Assembly: GCF_014217565.1 (NCBI RefSeq)
Contig: NZ_CP043661.1
Coordinates: forward strand, 7,316,001 to 7,380,000
Length of the DNA stretch: 64,000 bases
Direction of reading: 5' to 3'
DNA from: Kribbella qitaiheensis
GTDB taxonomy: Bacteria; Actinomycetota; Actinomycetes; Propionibacteriales; Kribbellaceae
The position numbers and the translations under genes were made by a program. Of this stretch, positions 44,611 through 54,211 are shown piece after piece. Under the pieces are notes generated by a model that worked only from the letters and a program-made list of their open reading frames with translations, searched no databases and had not been told where the DNA came from. Numbering within the stretch: the first letter of the stretch is position 1; the number at the start of each line of letters is the position of its first letter.

Positions 44611-46818
44611 CTACGGCAGCCAGTGGGTGGTGCTGTTGATGGTGATCATTCGTTGGGTGGCTCGGGTGAGTACGACGTACAGGGCGCGGATGCCGCCGAG
44701 GGTGTCGCTGACGATGCGGTCGGGTTCGACCACGATGACCGCGTCGTACTCGAGGCCCTTCGAGTCCAGGGGGCTGAGGGCGACGACCCGCGGGTCGCCG
44801 ATCTCGGTGACGACGGCGTCGATGCCGGGGCGGAGTGCGGGCGAGACGATGACCCCGACCGTGCCCTCGACGAGCTGGAGCAGTTCGACCGCCGCGTCAC
44901 CGGCGGCCTCGGCGACCTTGCCGGCGTCGAAGACGCGGTGTTCCGGCTCCACGCCCGTACGGCGTACCGCGTCCGGCAGGTCCGCGTCCGGGATCTGGCG
45001 CCGGATGACCTCGCCGGCGAAGGAGTAGATCTCGGCCGAGTTCCGGTAGTTGGTCGACAGCCGGAACGAGTGCCGCTGCAGGTGGGACAGCATCGAGTCC
45101 ATCGCGGCCCGCGCTTCGGCCGGGTCCGACCAGGAGCTCTGCGCGGTGTCGCCGACGACCGTCCAGCTCGCCTGCGGCCCGCGACGCGTCACCATCCGCC
45201 ACTGCATCGGCGAGAGGTCCTGCGCCTCGTCGACCAGCACGTGCGCGTACTCCTCCGGCTCCTCCGCCTCGGCAGCAGCGATGCTCCGGGCGCGGCGCTC
45301 CGACGTCGTGAGCACCTCGTTCACCCCGTCCGAGAGCCCTTCGAGCCAGTCGAACTCCTCGTCGCGCCCGGCTTCCTGGATCGGCGGCCGGCCGAGCAGG
45401 GTGCCGAGCTCGTCGAGCAACGCCACGTCGGCGATGGTGAATTCGTCCGTACTACGAATCGCCTTCGCCAGGTCATCGACCTCGACAGGGCTGAACTCAC
45501 CACGTGCCCAGCGAGACACGCGCCGGGCGTCACCGAGCCAGCGCAGTACGACGCCTGGGGTGAGCACCGGCCACCAGGCAGCGAAGAACGTCTTGTACGC
45601 CGGGGTGTCGGTGACCCGGTCGCCAAAGGCCTCGCGGTCGCCGAACACCCCGTTGCGCAGGTCGTCCGGGAACCTGTTCCACAGCGCGGCCACGAGTCCC
45701 TTGCGGGCCTCGGAAGCAGCACGGTTGCGCGGCGTACGGCGGAGTGCGTTGCGGCGGACGTTGTCCAGCTGGTTCGCGTCCAGCTCGACCGTCGCCCCAC
45801 CGATGAACACGCGCAGCGTCGTCGGAGCATCCGGCACCCTGTCACGCGCAGCGCGGGACAGCAGCCCGCACATCCGCAGCGAGCCCTTGACAGCAGCCGC
45901 ACCCGCATCGTCGACAGCAGTCGCGCGGACCCCGTCGACGAGCTCACCGACCGCGCGGAGCGACACAGTGTTCTCGCCGAGCGACGGCAGCACACGCTCG
46001 ATGTACGCCATGAACGCAGCCGACGGCCCGACCACCAGCACGCCACCGCGCTCGAAGCGCCGACGGTCGGAGTACAGCAGGTACGCAGCGCGGTGCAGTG
46101 CGACGACAGTCTTGCCCGTACCAGGACCGCCGCCGATGACCGTGACGCCGCGGGCCGGTGCCCGGATCGCCTCGTCCTGCTCGGCCTGGATGGTCGCGAC
46201 GATGTCCCGCATCGTGTGGCCGCGAGCCCGCGACAGCGACGCCATCAGCGCACCCTCACCGAGCACCGGCAGGTCCTCGGGGGAGCGGTCGGGCGCCAGC
46301 AGGTCGTCCTCGAGCCCGACGATCCGCGGACCCTTGTTCCGCAACACGCGACGCCGTACTACGCGCAGCCGGTCGGTCGAGGTCGCCCGGTAGAACGGCT
46401 CGGCCGCGGGCGCGCGCCAGTCGATCACCAGCGGCTCGTACTCCGCGTCGCGGACGCCGATCCGGCCGACGTACAGCTTCTCCAGGTCCTTGGCGGCCGC
46501 GGCGGGCTCGGTCTCGTCGCCGGAGTCGGAGTCGAGCCGGCCGAAGACCAGCCCCTCGTGCTCCGCGTCCAGCTCGGCGATCCGGCGGGCGGCGGCGAAC
46601 ACCAGTACATCCCGCTCGTAGAGGCCGGTCTGCTCCTCGTCGCGGACCCGCCCGACATTCTGGGCCTGACCGCGTTGGTGCCCTTCGACCGCGATCCGGG
46701 AAGCGGACCGGGCGGCCTCCTCGACCCGGGTGTACACCCGGTCGACGTGTGCCTGCTCTGAATCCAGCTCAGCCCGTTCGACGTTTTCCAGATCGGTCGA
46801 CGTGGGGGATTGATCCAC
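44611..46818 (-). CDS. HelD-like RNA polymerase-associated helicase (UvrD/Rep superfamily 1)
   Basis: A 735-residue SF1 ATPase with the HelD layout. The N-terminal coiled-coil arm (ELDSEQAHVDRVYTRVEEAARSA) inserts in RNA polymerase in known HelD. YVGRIGVRDAEYEPLVIDWRAPAAEPFYRAT is diagnostic for actinobacterial HelD. Walker A is VIGGGPGTGKTVVALHRAAYLL, Walker B VLVDEAQDLSPMQWRMV, then VGDTAQSSWSDPAEA and STNYRNSAEI, with ALYVVLTRAT near the end. HelD recycles stalled RNA polymerase, and some relatives (HelR) give rifamycin tolerance. No rifamycin-associated element is seen upstream. Confidence 0.92.
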   Translation of the reverse strand: MDQSPTSTDLENVERAELDSEQAHVDRVYTRVEEAARSASRIAVEGHQRGQAQNVGRVRDEEQTGLYERDVLVFAAARRIAELDAEHEGLVFGRLDSDSGDETEPAAAAKDLEKLYVGRIGVRDAEYEPLVIDWRAPAAEPFYRATSTDRLRVVRRRVLRNKGPRIVGLEDDLLAPDRSPEDLPVLGEGALMASLSRARGHTMRDIVATIQAEQDEAIRAPARGVTVIGGGPGTGKTVVALHRAAYLLYSDRRRFERGGVLVVGPSAAFMAYIERVLPSLGENTVSLRAVGELVDGVRATAVDDAGAAAVKGSLRMCGLLSRAARDRVPDAPTTLRVFIGGATVELDANQLDNVRRNALRRTPRNRAASEARKGLVAALWNRFPDDLRNGVFGDREAFGDRVTDTPAYKTFFAAWWPVLTPGVVLRWLGDARRVSRWARGEFSPVEVDDLAKAIRSTDEFTIADVALLDELGTLLGRPPIQEAGRDEEFDWLEGLSDGVNEVLTTSERRARSIAAAEAEEPEEYAHVLVDEAQDLSPMQWRMVTRRGPQASWTVVGDTAQSSWSDPAEARAAMDSMLSHLQRHSFRLSTNYRNSAEIYSFAGEVIRRQIPDADLPDAVRRTGVEPEHRVFDAGKVAEAAGDAAVELLQLVEGTVGVIVSPALRPGIDAVVTEIGDPRVVALSPLDSKGLEYDAVIVVEPDRIVSDTLGGIRALYVVLTRATQRMITINSTTHWLP

Positions 46819-46923
46819 CGGGGTCCTCTCTACTGCCGGGCGATTTACCCGACATGGAACACATGAACGATCAATCTTAGTGTGCTGTTCCCAAGCACCA
46901 CAGCGGAGGGCCCTAGGCCGGTC

Positions 46924-48232
46924 TCAGGCTTTCCCGATCGCGTCCGCGACGATCGCCGCGCCGAGGGTCGTCGCCGGGACGCCTGTGCCGGGGTGAGCGC
47001 CTGCGCCGACGCAGTACAGGCCCTTGATCGGGGAGACGTTCGCGGCGCGTTTGCGGGCCGTCCGGAAGCCTTCCCAGGCCACTCCGGCCAGCCAGGACGA
47101 CGAGGCCTGGCGGGAGACCACCTTGTCCCGGATGTGGAGGCCGCGGGCGACCAAGAGGTCCAGTACGTCGTCTGCCGGGTAGCCATGGACCAGTACGGAC
47201 CAGGCCTTGTGCCCGGCGGGTGCTACTCCACCCGTGCGGACGACTACCGTCGGGCTCCCGTGCAGCACCGTTTCGAACGGCAGGTCTGGGACAGGGTCCT
47301 GCAGCCCCAGGTGCACTACGTACGCCGCCTGGGCCTGGTGTGTCGACATCACCTTGCGCCGCACCTTCTTGGCGGCCGGGTCGTCGACCAGTTGGCCGTA
47401 CAGCTCGCGTGGGTCGACGTCGCTGACCACGATGTCGGCAGGCAGTTCGGTCCCGTCAGCCAGCCGGACCCCGGTCACGGCGCCGCCCTTGGAGGTGACG
47501 GCGACCACCTCGGCCTCGGTGCGGACGTCGATCTTGCGCTCGCTGGTCCGCTGGGCCAGTGCGTCGGCGACGGCTCCGAAGCCGCCTGCGACGGTCCAGC
47601 GGCCGAAGGTGCGTTCGAGGTAGGACCAGACGCCGACATAGCCGGGCGTGGCCTTGGGGTCAGAGCCGTGCTGGATTGCGTAGTACCGCAGTACTGCGCG
47701 GGCGCGGTCGTCGTCGAGCCTGCGGTCGGCCACCCGGTCGAGGGACTGCCAGGGCTTCAACGCGCGGATCGCGTTCCAGGGCAGGCGGTCCATCAAGGGT
47801 GGCTCGAGCGAGGTCTTCCGGAGTACCTGCCAGGTCTCGCCGTAGCTGTCGACCAGGTCCGTCCAGCGCCGAGCGGTCTTCGCGCCGGCCAGGTCGGTCC
47901 ACGCGTCGAGCTGGCCGGGCCGATCGCCGACAGGCAGGTCGAGCACGGAGCCGTCGCCGAAGAGATGCCGGCGCGGCTCGGTGATCGGATCCAGCTGGAC
48001 CAGGCTCTCGATCGGCCGGCCCGACTTGCGGAACAGGTCGCGGAGGGCGGCGGGCAACGTAGTACTGGCTGCTCCCGCGTCCCAGCTGAAGCCGTCGGCG
48101 TCGACCCGGCCCAACGCGCCGCCGAGACGCGCGTCCTGCTCACAGACGGTGACCTGATGGCCGAGCTTGGCCAGCCGTACGGCGCTGGCGAGACCGGCGA
48201 GGGCCGGCCCCGATGACGATCACCCGAGCCAT
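46924..48232 (-). CDS. CrtI-like phytoene desaturase-family oxidoreductase, frame broken by one extra base
   Basis: Removing one G from + strand 48201-48203 restores MARVIVIGAGLAGLASAVRLAKLGHQVTVCEQDARLGGALGRVDADGF (FAD-binding GxGxxG), and the protein continues without break to GLYCVGAGAHPGTGVPATTLGAAIVADAI, the CrtI-type C-terminal FAD motif (435 residues). Such enzymes desaturate or isomerise carotenoids or other polyenes, but many act on unknown lipids. No crtB or other carotenoid gene is adjacent except the prenyl synthetase 4 kb away. Start ATG 48232 overlaps the DUF4126 stop (TGATG). Confidence 0.87.
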
Positions 48233-48843
48233 CAGGCGGCACTGCTCCCGGCCGCCGGACTGCTTCGTCTGTCTCGCCAGGCCCGGAATCTGACCAGGCC
48301 GCGGCGGATCGCCCGGAACGCGAAGTAGACCGAGACGAGCCCGATCAGCAGCAGGATGCCGGCGATGATCAGCGCCGCGGTCGGGTGGAACGCGGCCAGC
48401 GAGACCACGCCGGCGACCGCGACGTCCTCGCCCGAGGAGGCGGCGATGTTCGTCACCGGTTCGGGGGAGGTGTTGATCGCCAGCCGCAGACTCGACTTCA
48501 CGAAGTGGGAGAGCAGCGCGGTCACGCCGCCGGTGGTCGCGATGATGGCCTGGTGCAGGTCACTGGCCTGGCCGGCCACCAGGGCCGCGACGATCGTGCC
48601 GATGGTCGGCCGGATCACCGTGGAGATCGCGTCCCAGGCCGAATCGATGTACGGGATCTTGTCGGCGACGAACTCGAAGGCGAACAGCACGGCGGCCGCG
48701 ATCAGCACCCCGTTGCCGGTCAGTCCTTCGGGGACGCTGTCGACCTCGGCGAACCGGCCGAGCAGCCCCAGGACAAGGACGCACGCGTAGGCGTTGATCC
48801 CGCTCGCCCAACCCGTCGTGAACGCCAACGGCAACGCTTCCAT
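48232..48843 (-). CDS. DUF4126 family membrane protein
   Basis: A 203-residue membrane protein: MEALPLAFTTGWASGINAYACVLVLGLLGRF, GNGVLIAAAVLFAFEFVADKIPYIDSAWDAISTVIRPTIGTIVAALVAG, SSLRLAINTSPEPVTNIAASSGEDVAVAGVVSLAAFHP and a final helix IIAGILLLIGLVSVYFAFRAI are the hallmarks of DUF4126, about five to six helices. The conserved Asp/Asn residues in membrane segments suggest a channel or transporter, but function is unknown. Coupled to the CrtI-like gene by the TGATG overlap. Confidence 0.88.
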   Translation of the reverse strand: MEALPLAFTTGWASGINAYACVLVLGLLGRFAEVDSVPEGLTGNGVLIAAAVLFAFEFVADKIPYIDSAWDAISTVIRPTIGTIVAALVAGQASDLHQAIIATTGGVTALLSHFVKSSLRLAINTSPEPVTNIAASSGEDVAVAGVVSLAAFHPTAALIIAGILLLIGLVSVYFAFRAIRRGLVRFRAWRDRRSSPAAGSSAA

Positions 48844-49025
48844 GATCGGTACTCCGTAACCCTGAGTTGCAACCCGTCGGACGATACGCGTGGTCAGTAT
48901 CGAACCTTACGATCCGAGTTTTGGTTAACCGTTGACATCGGCTTGTTTGCGACCCAAAGTGAACAGGCTGCTGGTCTGTGTGACTATCAGCCCGGCCACC
49001 CCCAGATGGGTCAGGGAGATCAATC

Positions 49026-50948
49026 ATGCTTCGTCGTCCGAAGATTCTCGCCGCATTGGCAGCGGTAGCGCTGCCCATATCCGTGATCGGCGTGTCGTCC
49101 GGCGGTCCACCAGCGGCCGCAGCGGCCGCCCCCGGACCGTCGGCACAGGCTGCCGCGTCCGCGTTCCACGCCGCGTCCCAGCAGTACGGCGTACCGGAGT
49201 CGGTGCTGCTTGCTGTGTCGTACGCCGAGACTCGGTGGGACGACCACGGGGGCAAGCCGAGCACGTCAGGCGGCTATGGGCTGATGCACCTCACCGCAGT
49301 CGACGCTGGTGAGCGTGAGGAGCGGTCCGGCGGCGCAGAGTTGGCGAAGGCCGACTCGCTGCGCACGCTGGACAAGGCGTCCACACTGACGGGACTGGAC
49401 CCCGTTGCACTCCGCAACGACCCCGCAGCGAACATCGCCGGTGGCGCCGCGCTGCTTGCCGACTACCAGCGCACGCTGGAGCTTCCGGTAGGAGCTGGGA
49501 CGTCCGCTGCCGACTGGTACGGCGCTATCAGCTCGTACGCCGGTGCGTCGGACCAGCGGACCGCCGCTGACTTCGCGGACGACGTCTACGCGACGCTTGC
49601 CCGCGGTGCAGCCCGTACTACGAACACCGGCCAGCAGATCGCCATGCCGGCTCTGAAGGTCACGCCTGCCAAGTCGCAGTTGGCCAAGACAGGTTTGCGC
49701 GCGGCTCCTGCAGCCACAGGTGCTACCGAGTGCCCAGCGCAGCTCGGCTGCGAGTGGCTCCCGGCGCCGTACTCGCAGTACGGCCCTGGTGCTGGTGACT
49801 ACGGCAACCACGACCTGGCGAACCGGCCGAAGACCGGCAAGATCGACTACATCGTCATCCACGACACCGAGGGCAGCTGGCAGGGGACGCTCAACCTGAT
49901 CCAGGACCCGAAATACGTGAGCTGGCAGTACACGATGCGGTCGTCCGACGGTCACGTCTGGCAGCACGTGGATGCCAAGGACGTCGCCTGGCATGCGGGC
50001 AACTGGTACGTGAACATGCACGCCATCGGCATCGAGCACGAGGGCTTCGCAGCTCAGGGCGCGACCTGGTACACCGACGTGCTCTACCGCAACTCGGCCC
50101 GGCTGGTCCGCTACCTGGCGCAGAAGAACGACATCCCGCTGGACCGCGCGCACATCATCGGCCACGACCAGGTGCCCGGCACGGTCCCGGCGAATGTGGC
50201 CGGCATGCACTGGGATCCGGGACCGTACTGGGACTGGGAGCACTACTTCGACCTGCTGGGCGCGCCGATCTACGGTCACAGCATCTTCCCGGTCAAGGCC
50301 GGCACGATCGTCACCGTGAAGCCCGGCTTCGCCGGCAACGAGCAGGTCGTCACCGGTTGCAACACCGACGGCACCTGCGCGCCGCAGGGCACCAACTTCG
50401 TCTACCTGCGCCAGGCGCCGGACGACGCGGCACCGCTGGTCAAGGACCTGGGCAACCGCCCGAACGGCGCTGACAGCACCACGCAGGTGTCCGACATCGG
50501 GGCGCGCGCCGCTGCTGGTTCGCAGTACGTGGTGGCTGAGCGGTCGGGTGACTGGGTAGCGATCTGGTACCTGGGTGCCAAGGCCTGGTTCAAGAGCCCC
50601 ACTTCGGCACCGGACGCGTTTGCCAAGCCAGGGCTCGTGGTGAAGCCGAAGGCCGGGCTGGCGACGGTGCCGGTGTACGGACGGGCCTACCCGGAGAAGG
50701 CGGCTTACCCGGCAGGGATTCCGTACCAGGTGGTCACGCCGCTGCAGTACACGATCGGCGCGGGTCAGGCGTACCCCGTCGGTGACGCGGACATCGAGAC
50801 CGACTACTACCGGGCCACGACGTTCGCCGGTGTGCCGCCGACGGACCACGTCCAGGTGCTCGGCACGGACCGCTACTACCAGATCTGGTTCGGCCACCGG
50901 ATGGCATACGTCCGGGCAGCCGATGTGGACCTGAAGCTGGCCCACTAG
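49026..50948 (+). CDS. Secreted N-acetylmuramoyl-L-alanine amidase with lysozyme-like region
   Basis: A 640-residue exported protein. Signal peptide RRPKILAALAAVALPISVIGVSS with an Ala-rich cleavage zone. A transglycosylase-like segment (QQYGVPESVLLAVSYAETRWDDHGGKPSTSGGYGLMHLT, residues about 50-95) is followed by an amidase_2 domain with zinc ligands in IDYIVIHDTEGSWQ, WHAGNWYVNMHAIGIEHEGF and HIIGHDQVPGTVPANVAGMHWDPGPYWDW. The last 200 residues may hold SH3-like wall-binding repeats (VYGRAYPEKAAYPAGIPYQVV). It likely cleaves stem peptides from peptidoglycan. ATG 49026, with GGGAG upstream. Intact. Confidence 0.9.
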   Translation: MLRRPKILAALAAVALPISVIGVSSGGPPAAAAAAPGPSAQAAASAFHAASQQYGVPESVLLAVSYAETRWDDHGGKPSTSGGYGLMHLTAVDAGEREERSGGAELAKADSLRTLDKASTLTGLDPVALRNDPAANIAGGAALLADYQRTLELPVGAGTSAADWYGAISSYAGASDQRTAADFADDVYATLARGAARTTNTGQQIAMPALKVTPAKSQLAKTGLRAAPAATGATECPAQLGCEWLPAPYSQYGPGAGDYGNHDLANRPKTGKIDYIVIHDTEGSWQGTLNLIQDPKYVSWQYTMRSSDGHVWQHVDAKDVAWHAGNWYVNMHAIGIEHEGFAAQGATWYTDVLYRNSARLVRYLAQKNDIPLDRAHIIGHDQVPGTVPANVAGMHWDPGPYWDWEHYFDLLGAPIYGHSIFPVKAGTIVTVKPGFAGNEQVVTGCNTDGTCAPQGTNFVYLRQAPDDAAPLVKDLGNRPNGADSTTQVSDIGARAAAGSQYVVAERSGDWVAIWYLGAKAWFKSPTSAPDAFAKPGLVVKPKAGLATVPVYGRAYPEKAAYPAGIPYQVVTPLQYTIGAGQAYPVGDADIETDYYRATTFAGVPPTDHVQVLGTDRYYQIWFGHRMAYVRAADVDLKLAH

Positions 50949-50958
50949 CCTGCAGTAC

Positions 50959-51699
50959 ATGTCAGACGAAGCCGTCCAGTCGCTACTGGGCGGCTTCGTC
51001 TCTTCTATCCGCGCGGTGCTGCCGGTGCGTGCTGTGTGGGTCCACGGCTCGCTCGCACTCGGCGACTTCGTCCTGGGGCGCAGCGACTTCGACCTGGTCG
51101 CAGTACTGGAGTCGCCGGTCGTGGATCCGGCTCCGCTGACTGCAGTCCATCGAGACCTCATCAAGGCGTCGCCACTGGCCGCGAAGCTGCACTGCACCTA
51201 TGTGCCGGTCGAGACCCTCGACGATCCCTCGCTGCGGCATCCAACCTTCGCCCAGGGCCGGTACTTCGACCGGCCGGTCTCACCGGTCGCCCGGCGTGAG
51301 TTGTCCCTCGGAGACCTGTCCCTCTTCGGCCCGCCGCCCTCAGAGTTGCTCCCGGCAACTACCGATCTCGCCCTGGCCGAGTTCATCCGGAAAGACCTCC
51401 GAGACTTCTGGTATCCGACGACGGCCAAGCGAACGCGCTGGTACACCGACATCTGGGTCGACCTCGGCATGGTCACCGTGGCCCGGGCCGCCACCACCTT
51501 GCGCGACGGCCGGTTGATCACCAAACAAGCCGCCCTCAGGGAACTTCCAGCTCTGGGTGCGCCGCTCGACGTAGTACAAGACATCGTGAAGCGCCGGTAC
51601 GACGGTGCCGGCTCGTCACCTTGGTCTCCCTGGCGTCTGCGCCGCGGCAAGCAGACCCGCACCTACATCCGCACCACCATCGACAGCCTCCTCGCCTGA
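50959..51699 (+). CDS. Nucleotidyltransferase-domain protein (aminoglycoside adenylyltransferase-like)
   Basis: A 246-residue protein with the pol-beta-type nucleotidyltransferase core WVHGSLALGDFVLGRSDFDLVAVLE, in which the GS and two Asp residues bind the metal and ATP. The helical C-terminal domain resembles that of AadA-type proteins (LAEFIRKDLRDFWYPTTAKRTRWYTDIWVDLGMVTVARAATTLRDGRLITKQAALREL). Drug resistance is possible but many chromosomal relatives have unknown targets. Starts 10 bases after the amidase stop. Convergent with the DUF1905 gene. Confidence 0.8.
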   Translation: MSDEAVQSLLGGFVSSIRAVLPVRAVWVHGSLALGDFVLGRSDFDLVAVLESPVVDPAPLTAVHRDLIKASPLAAKLHCTYVPVETLDDPSLRHPTFAQGRYFDRPVSPVARRELSLGDLSLFGPPPSELLPATTDLALAEFIRKDLRDFWYPTTAKRTRWYTDIWVDLGMVTVARAATTLRDGRLITKQAALRELPALGAPLDVVQDIVKRRYDGAGSSPWSPWRLRRGKQTRTYIRTTIDSLLA

Positions 51700-51700
51700 C

Positions 51701-51979
51701 TCAGCTGAGTCTGCGCTGGAGGTGGACGGTCACCTCTTCGCCTGCCTGGCTCTTGCCGATGAGCTTGCAGACCGCGATCCTCAACGGGAGCCAATGCGGA
51801 CCGTCGCCGGACGGCATCAGCGTCGCAGCGAACGGGTGACCGTCGATCGTCCCGCTCACCTTGACCGCGCGCCGGGTTCCGAGCAGCTCAGCGGAATCCG
51901 GCATCGTCAGGTAGGTGGCGAACGCGCCGTCCTTCTCGATCGCTGCTTTGAAGGTCGTGTCGAGTGGCTGGTCGATCAT
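51701..51979 (-). CDS. DUF1905 domain protein
   Basis: A 92-residue single-domain protein: FKAAIEKDGAFATYLTMPDSAELLGTRRAVKVSGTIDGHPFAATLMPSGDGPHWLPLRIAVCKLIGKSQAGEEVTVHLQ. The beta-barrel DUF1905 pattern is clear (…G.V.V..TIDG..F...L.P.G.G.H.L.L....R...G...G..V.V.L). Function unknown. Starts after GAGCAGAG; ends one base from the nucleotidyltransferase stop. Confidence 0.85.
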   Translation of the reverse strand: MIDQPLDTTFKAAIEKDGAFATYLTMPDSAELLGTRRAVKVSGTIDGHPFAATLMPSGDGPHWLPLRIAVCKLIGKSQAGEEVTVHLQRRLS

Positions 51980-52054
51980 CTCTGCTCCTGTCCGAGGTGG
52001 GTCGTCAGGAGATGAGACTGCCGTCGTACGCCGAACTCATCGCCCGGCCGTGAA

Positions 52055-52525
52055 TCAGTTGACGGTGACCGGGGCGCCGTTGGTGAGGTTGAGCAGTTCG
52101 GCGTAGCTGGTCGGGAAGACCGAGTGCGGGATCCCGGCCGCCGCCCACACCTCGGAGTACTCGTCGAGCGTCGTGTCGACCAGCGTCCGCACCGGTGCGG
52201 GGTGACCGACCGGTGCGACCCCGCCGATCGCCTGACCGGTGTGCTCCTTGACGAACTCCGGGGTCGCGCGGCGCAGCTTGGCGATGCCGAGCTCCGCCGC
52301 GATCTTGGCGGTGTCGACGCGATGCGCGCCCGAGGTGAGGATCAGCACCGGCGAGCCGTCGCCGTCGAAGATCAGGCTGTTCGCGATCGCGCCGACCTCG
52401 CAGCCGAGCTCGGCTGCCGCGGCAGCCGCCGTCGGCACCGCTTCGTCGAGGATCCGGATCACGCCGGTCGCGCCGGCCGCCGCCAGGGCGTCCTCGACCA
52501 GTTGCACGTTGGGATGAGTACTCAC
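52055..52525 (-). CDS. YbaK/EbsC-family aminoacyl-tRNA deacylase
   Basis: A 156-residue editing-domain protein: NVQLVEDALAAAGATGVIRILDEAVPTAAAAAAELGCEVGAIANSLIFDGDGSPVLILTSGAHRVD, then GQAIGGVAPVGHPAPVRTLVDTTL. This family hydrolyses mischarged tRNAs, commonly Cys-tRNA(Pro). GTG 52525 is chosen because TAGGGT lies seven bases upstream, a leaderless arrangement; TTG 52531 is also in frame. The promoter overlaps the end of the DUF4037 gene. Confidence 0.88.
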   Translation of the reverse strand: MSTHPNVQLVEDALAAAGATGVIRILDEAVPTAAAAAAELGCEVGAIANSLIFDGDGSPVLILTSGAHRVDTAKIAAELGIAKLRRATPEFVKEHTGQAIGGVAPVGHPAPVRTLVDTTLDEYSEVWAAAGIPHSVFPTSYAELLNLTNGAPVTVN

Positions 52526-52535
52526 AGACAAAACC

Positions 52536-53570
52536 CTACTTCCGGTACATCGTGGCCAGTCGCCGATAGGCGGCCGGATTGCTCAGCAGATCGGTGCTGT
52601 CGGTGAACTGGTCGATGCTGCCCACCAGTTCGAGCCCGCGAAGCCACGGGTCCTCGACCGTCGCCAGACAGGCCTCGGTGAAACGCCCGGCGGCTAGGAC
52701 CATCGCGGGCCGATCGAAGTACGGCCTCGGCGTGGGATCGACGTACTCCGTGATGCCCAGCTCGTTGTGCCGTCGCGCCACCTTCTCGTACGCCGTGGTC
52801 AGCGCTTCCTCGCGCTCCTTCGACGTGGCGGCGTTCAAGACGTCGGCCAGATCGCGGTCGAGCCCGTCGGGATGGCCGAGCCGCGCGAACGCCGTACCGA
52901 GCCATTTCATGTACGGCGCGTAGGTGCGCGCCATCAGCAACGCGAGGCGCATCAGGTCGCGGGTCAGGCGGGCGGCGACGATTCGGGAGCCGAGGTCGTC
53001 GCCGACCTCCGCGGTGCGCTGGACGAACGCCTCTTCCTGGGCGATCCGGGTCCATTGGCACGCGAGCAGCCAGCGCCAGACCTCATCCGGATACCAGGTC
53101 AAGGCCTCGCGGACCCGTTGCAGCCGGCCGTCATCGGCGTACACCGGACCGGCGACGACGCCCAGCAACTCCTGCTGCGGCGTGACCAGCCAGTCCTCGG
53201 TGGTCATGCCGTCGCCGACATCGCGGCCGAGCTGACCGGTGAGCCAGTCGCCGACGGTCTTCACGCCGATGTGATTGACCGGCTCCTGGGCATCCCACCC
53301 GAACCTGACGTCATGACCCCGGTACTGCGTGGGGAGGTGGCCGTCGATCAGCTCGCGGACCCGCTCGACCTCGGTCGCATCCACCAGCACCTGCAGCCGG
53401 GGACCCCAGCCATGATCCGTGGAGCGCTCGGTGTCATACCCGAGTACGTCCGAGCCCCAGCCCAACAACCCTGCTGCGTAAGGGATCTCGCCCAGCAGCG
53501 GCCGGATCACGTCGTCGTGGAAGCCGGCACTCAGCTCCCTGGCCGAGATGAAGCCCTTCGCCATCACCAT
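52536..53570 (-). CDS. DUF4037 domain protein (nucleotidyltransferase-like)
   Basis: A 344-residue protein: FISARELSAGFHDDVIRPLLGEIPYAAGLLGWGSDVLGYDTERSTDHGWGPRLQVLV is the N-terminal nucleotidyltransferase-like core (GWGSDVLG…D.E.S.DH.WGPR), followed by the DUF4037 helical region (DEVWRWLLACQWTRIAQEEAFVQRTAEVGDDLGSRIVAARLTRDLMRLALLMARTYAPYMKWLGTAF). Substrate unknown; antibiotic nucleotidyl transfer has been guessed for relatives. ATG 53570 has TAGGGT seven bases upstream (leaderless). Intact. Confidence 0.85.
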   Translation of the reverse strand: MVMAKGFISARELSAGFHDDVIRPLLGEIPYAAGLLGWGSDVLGYDTERSTDHGWGPRLQVLVDATEVERVRELIDGHLPTQYRGHDVRFGWDAQEPVNHIGVKTVGDWLTGQLGRDVGDGMTTEDWLVTPQQELLGVVAGPVYADDGRLQRVREALTWYPDEVWRWLLACQWTRIAQEEAFVQRTAEVGDDLGSRIVAARLTRDLMRLALLMARTYAPYMKWLGTAFARLGHPDGLDRDLADVLNAATSKEREEALTTAYEKVARRHNELGITEYVDPTPRPYFDRPAMVLAAGRFTEACLATVEDPWLRGLELVGSIDQFTDSTDLLSNPAAYRRLATMYRK

Positions 53571-53629
53571 GCCCGCGACCCTAGCCCGGCCGCACCGTCC
53601 GCCACCTCTTGATTTCCCTGCGACGGCTC

Positions 53630-54211
53630 TCAGGCCGGCGTGAGCGCCGCGGCGCCGAAGGAGACGTTGAAGCGGTTGCACCAGATCGAGACGCTGCTGA
53701 AGTTCTTCAGGTCGACGTCGGCCGGGATCGGATAGTTCTGATTGCCTTGGTTGCCCTTGAGCCGGCCGAGGCTCAAATAGCGGCCGTCGTCGAAGACATG
53801 CCAGCCGGCCTTGCCCTTGACCACCTCGGCATCACTGAGCCAGACCTCCAGATCCGGTCCGTCGGACGTGGCGAGCTGCTCCAGCCGCAGGATGCGGGAA
53901 CCGTCGGGCAGCCGGACGATCGCCGCGCTGCCTGAGGTGCCGTGCTCATGGGTGATGAATCGGCCGACCGCCAATTGCACGGCAGCCGAGGGCGGGCCGG
54001 CCGTGGGGGACGGGGCGCTGTCGCGGCCGTCAGAAATTGTCGGTGGCGCCGGTGAGGATGAAGTCATGGACACCGGAGCAGCGCCAGGGAGCGCTTCGTC
54101 GACGACCTTGTCGGTGAAGAGCCGCCAGGGCTGGAAGAGCGGCAGCGCTATCGCGAGGACGGCTACTGCCGCCAGCGCGGTGCCGATGGCGATGGTGCGA
54201 CGCGACTTCAT
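53630..54211 (-). CDS. DM13-domain exported protein
   Basis: A 193-residue protein with an N-terminal signal or anchor (IAIGTALAAVAVLAIALPLF) and a Ser/Pro linker. The DM13 electron-transfer-like domain is VGRFITHEHGTSGSAAIVRLPDGSRILRLEQLATSDGPDLEVWLSDAEVV, LGRLKGNQGNQNYPIPADVDLKNFSSVSIWCNRFNVSFGAA, with the conserved Cys in SIWCNRF. Function outside animals is not known. Divergent from the SOS-type promoter region. Confidence 0.85.
   Translation of the reverse strand: MKSRRTIAIGTALAAVAVLAIALPLFQPWRLFTDKVVDEALPGAAPVSMTSSSPAPPTISDGRDSAPSPTAGPPSAAVQLAVGRFITHEHGTSGSAAIVRLPDGSRILRLEQLATSDGPDLEVWLSDAEVVKGKAGWHVFDDGRYLSLGRLKGNQGNQNYPIPADVDLKNFSSVSIWCNRFNVSFGAAALTPA

Noticed and set aside
46819..46923. 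A rifamycin-associated element upstream of the HelD-like gene.
   Set aside because: No long perfect dyad of the known type is present in this gap.
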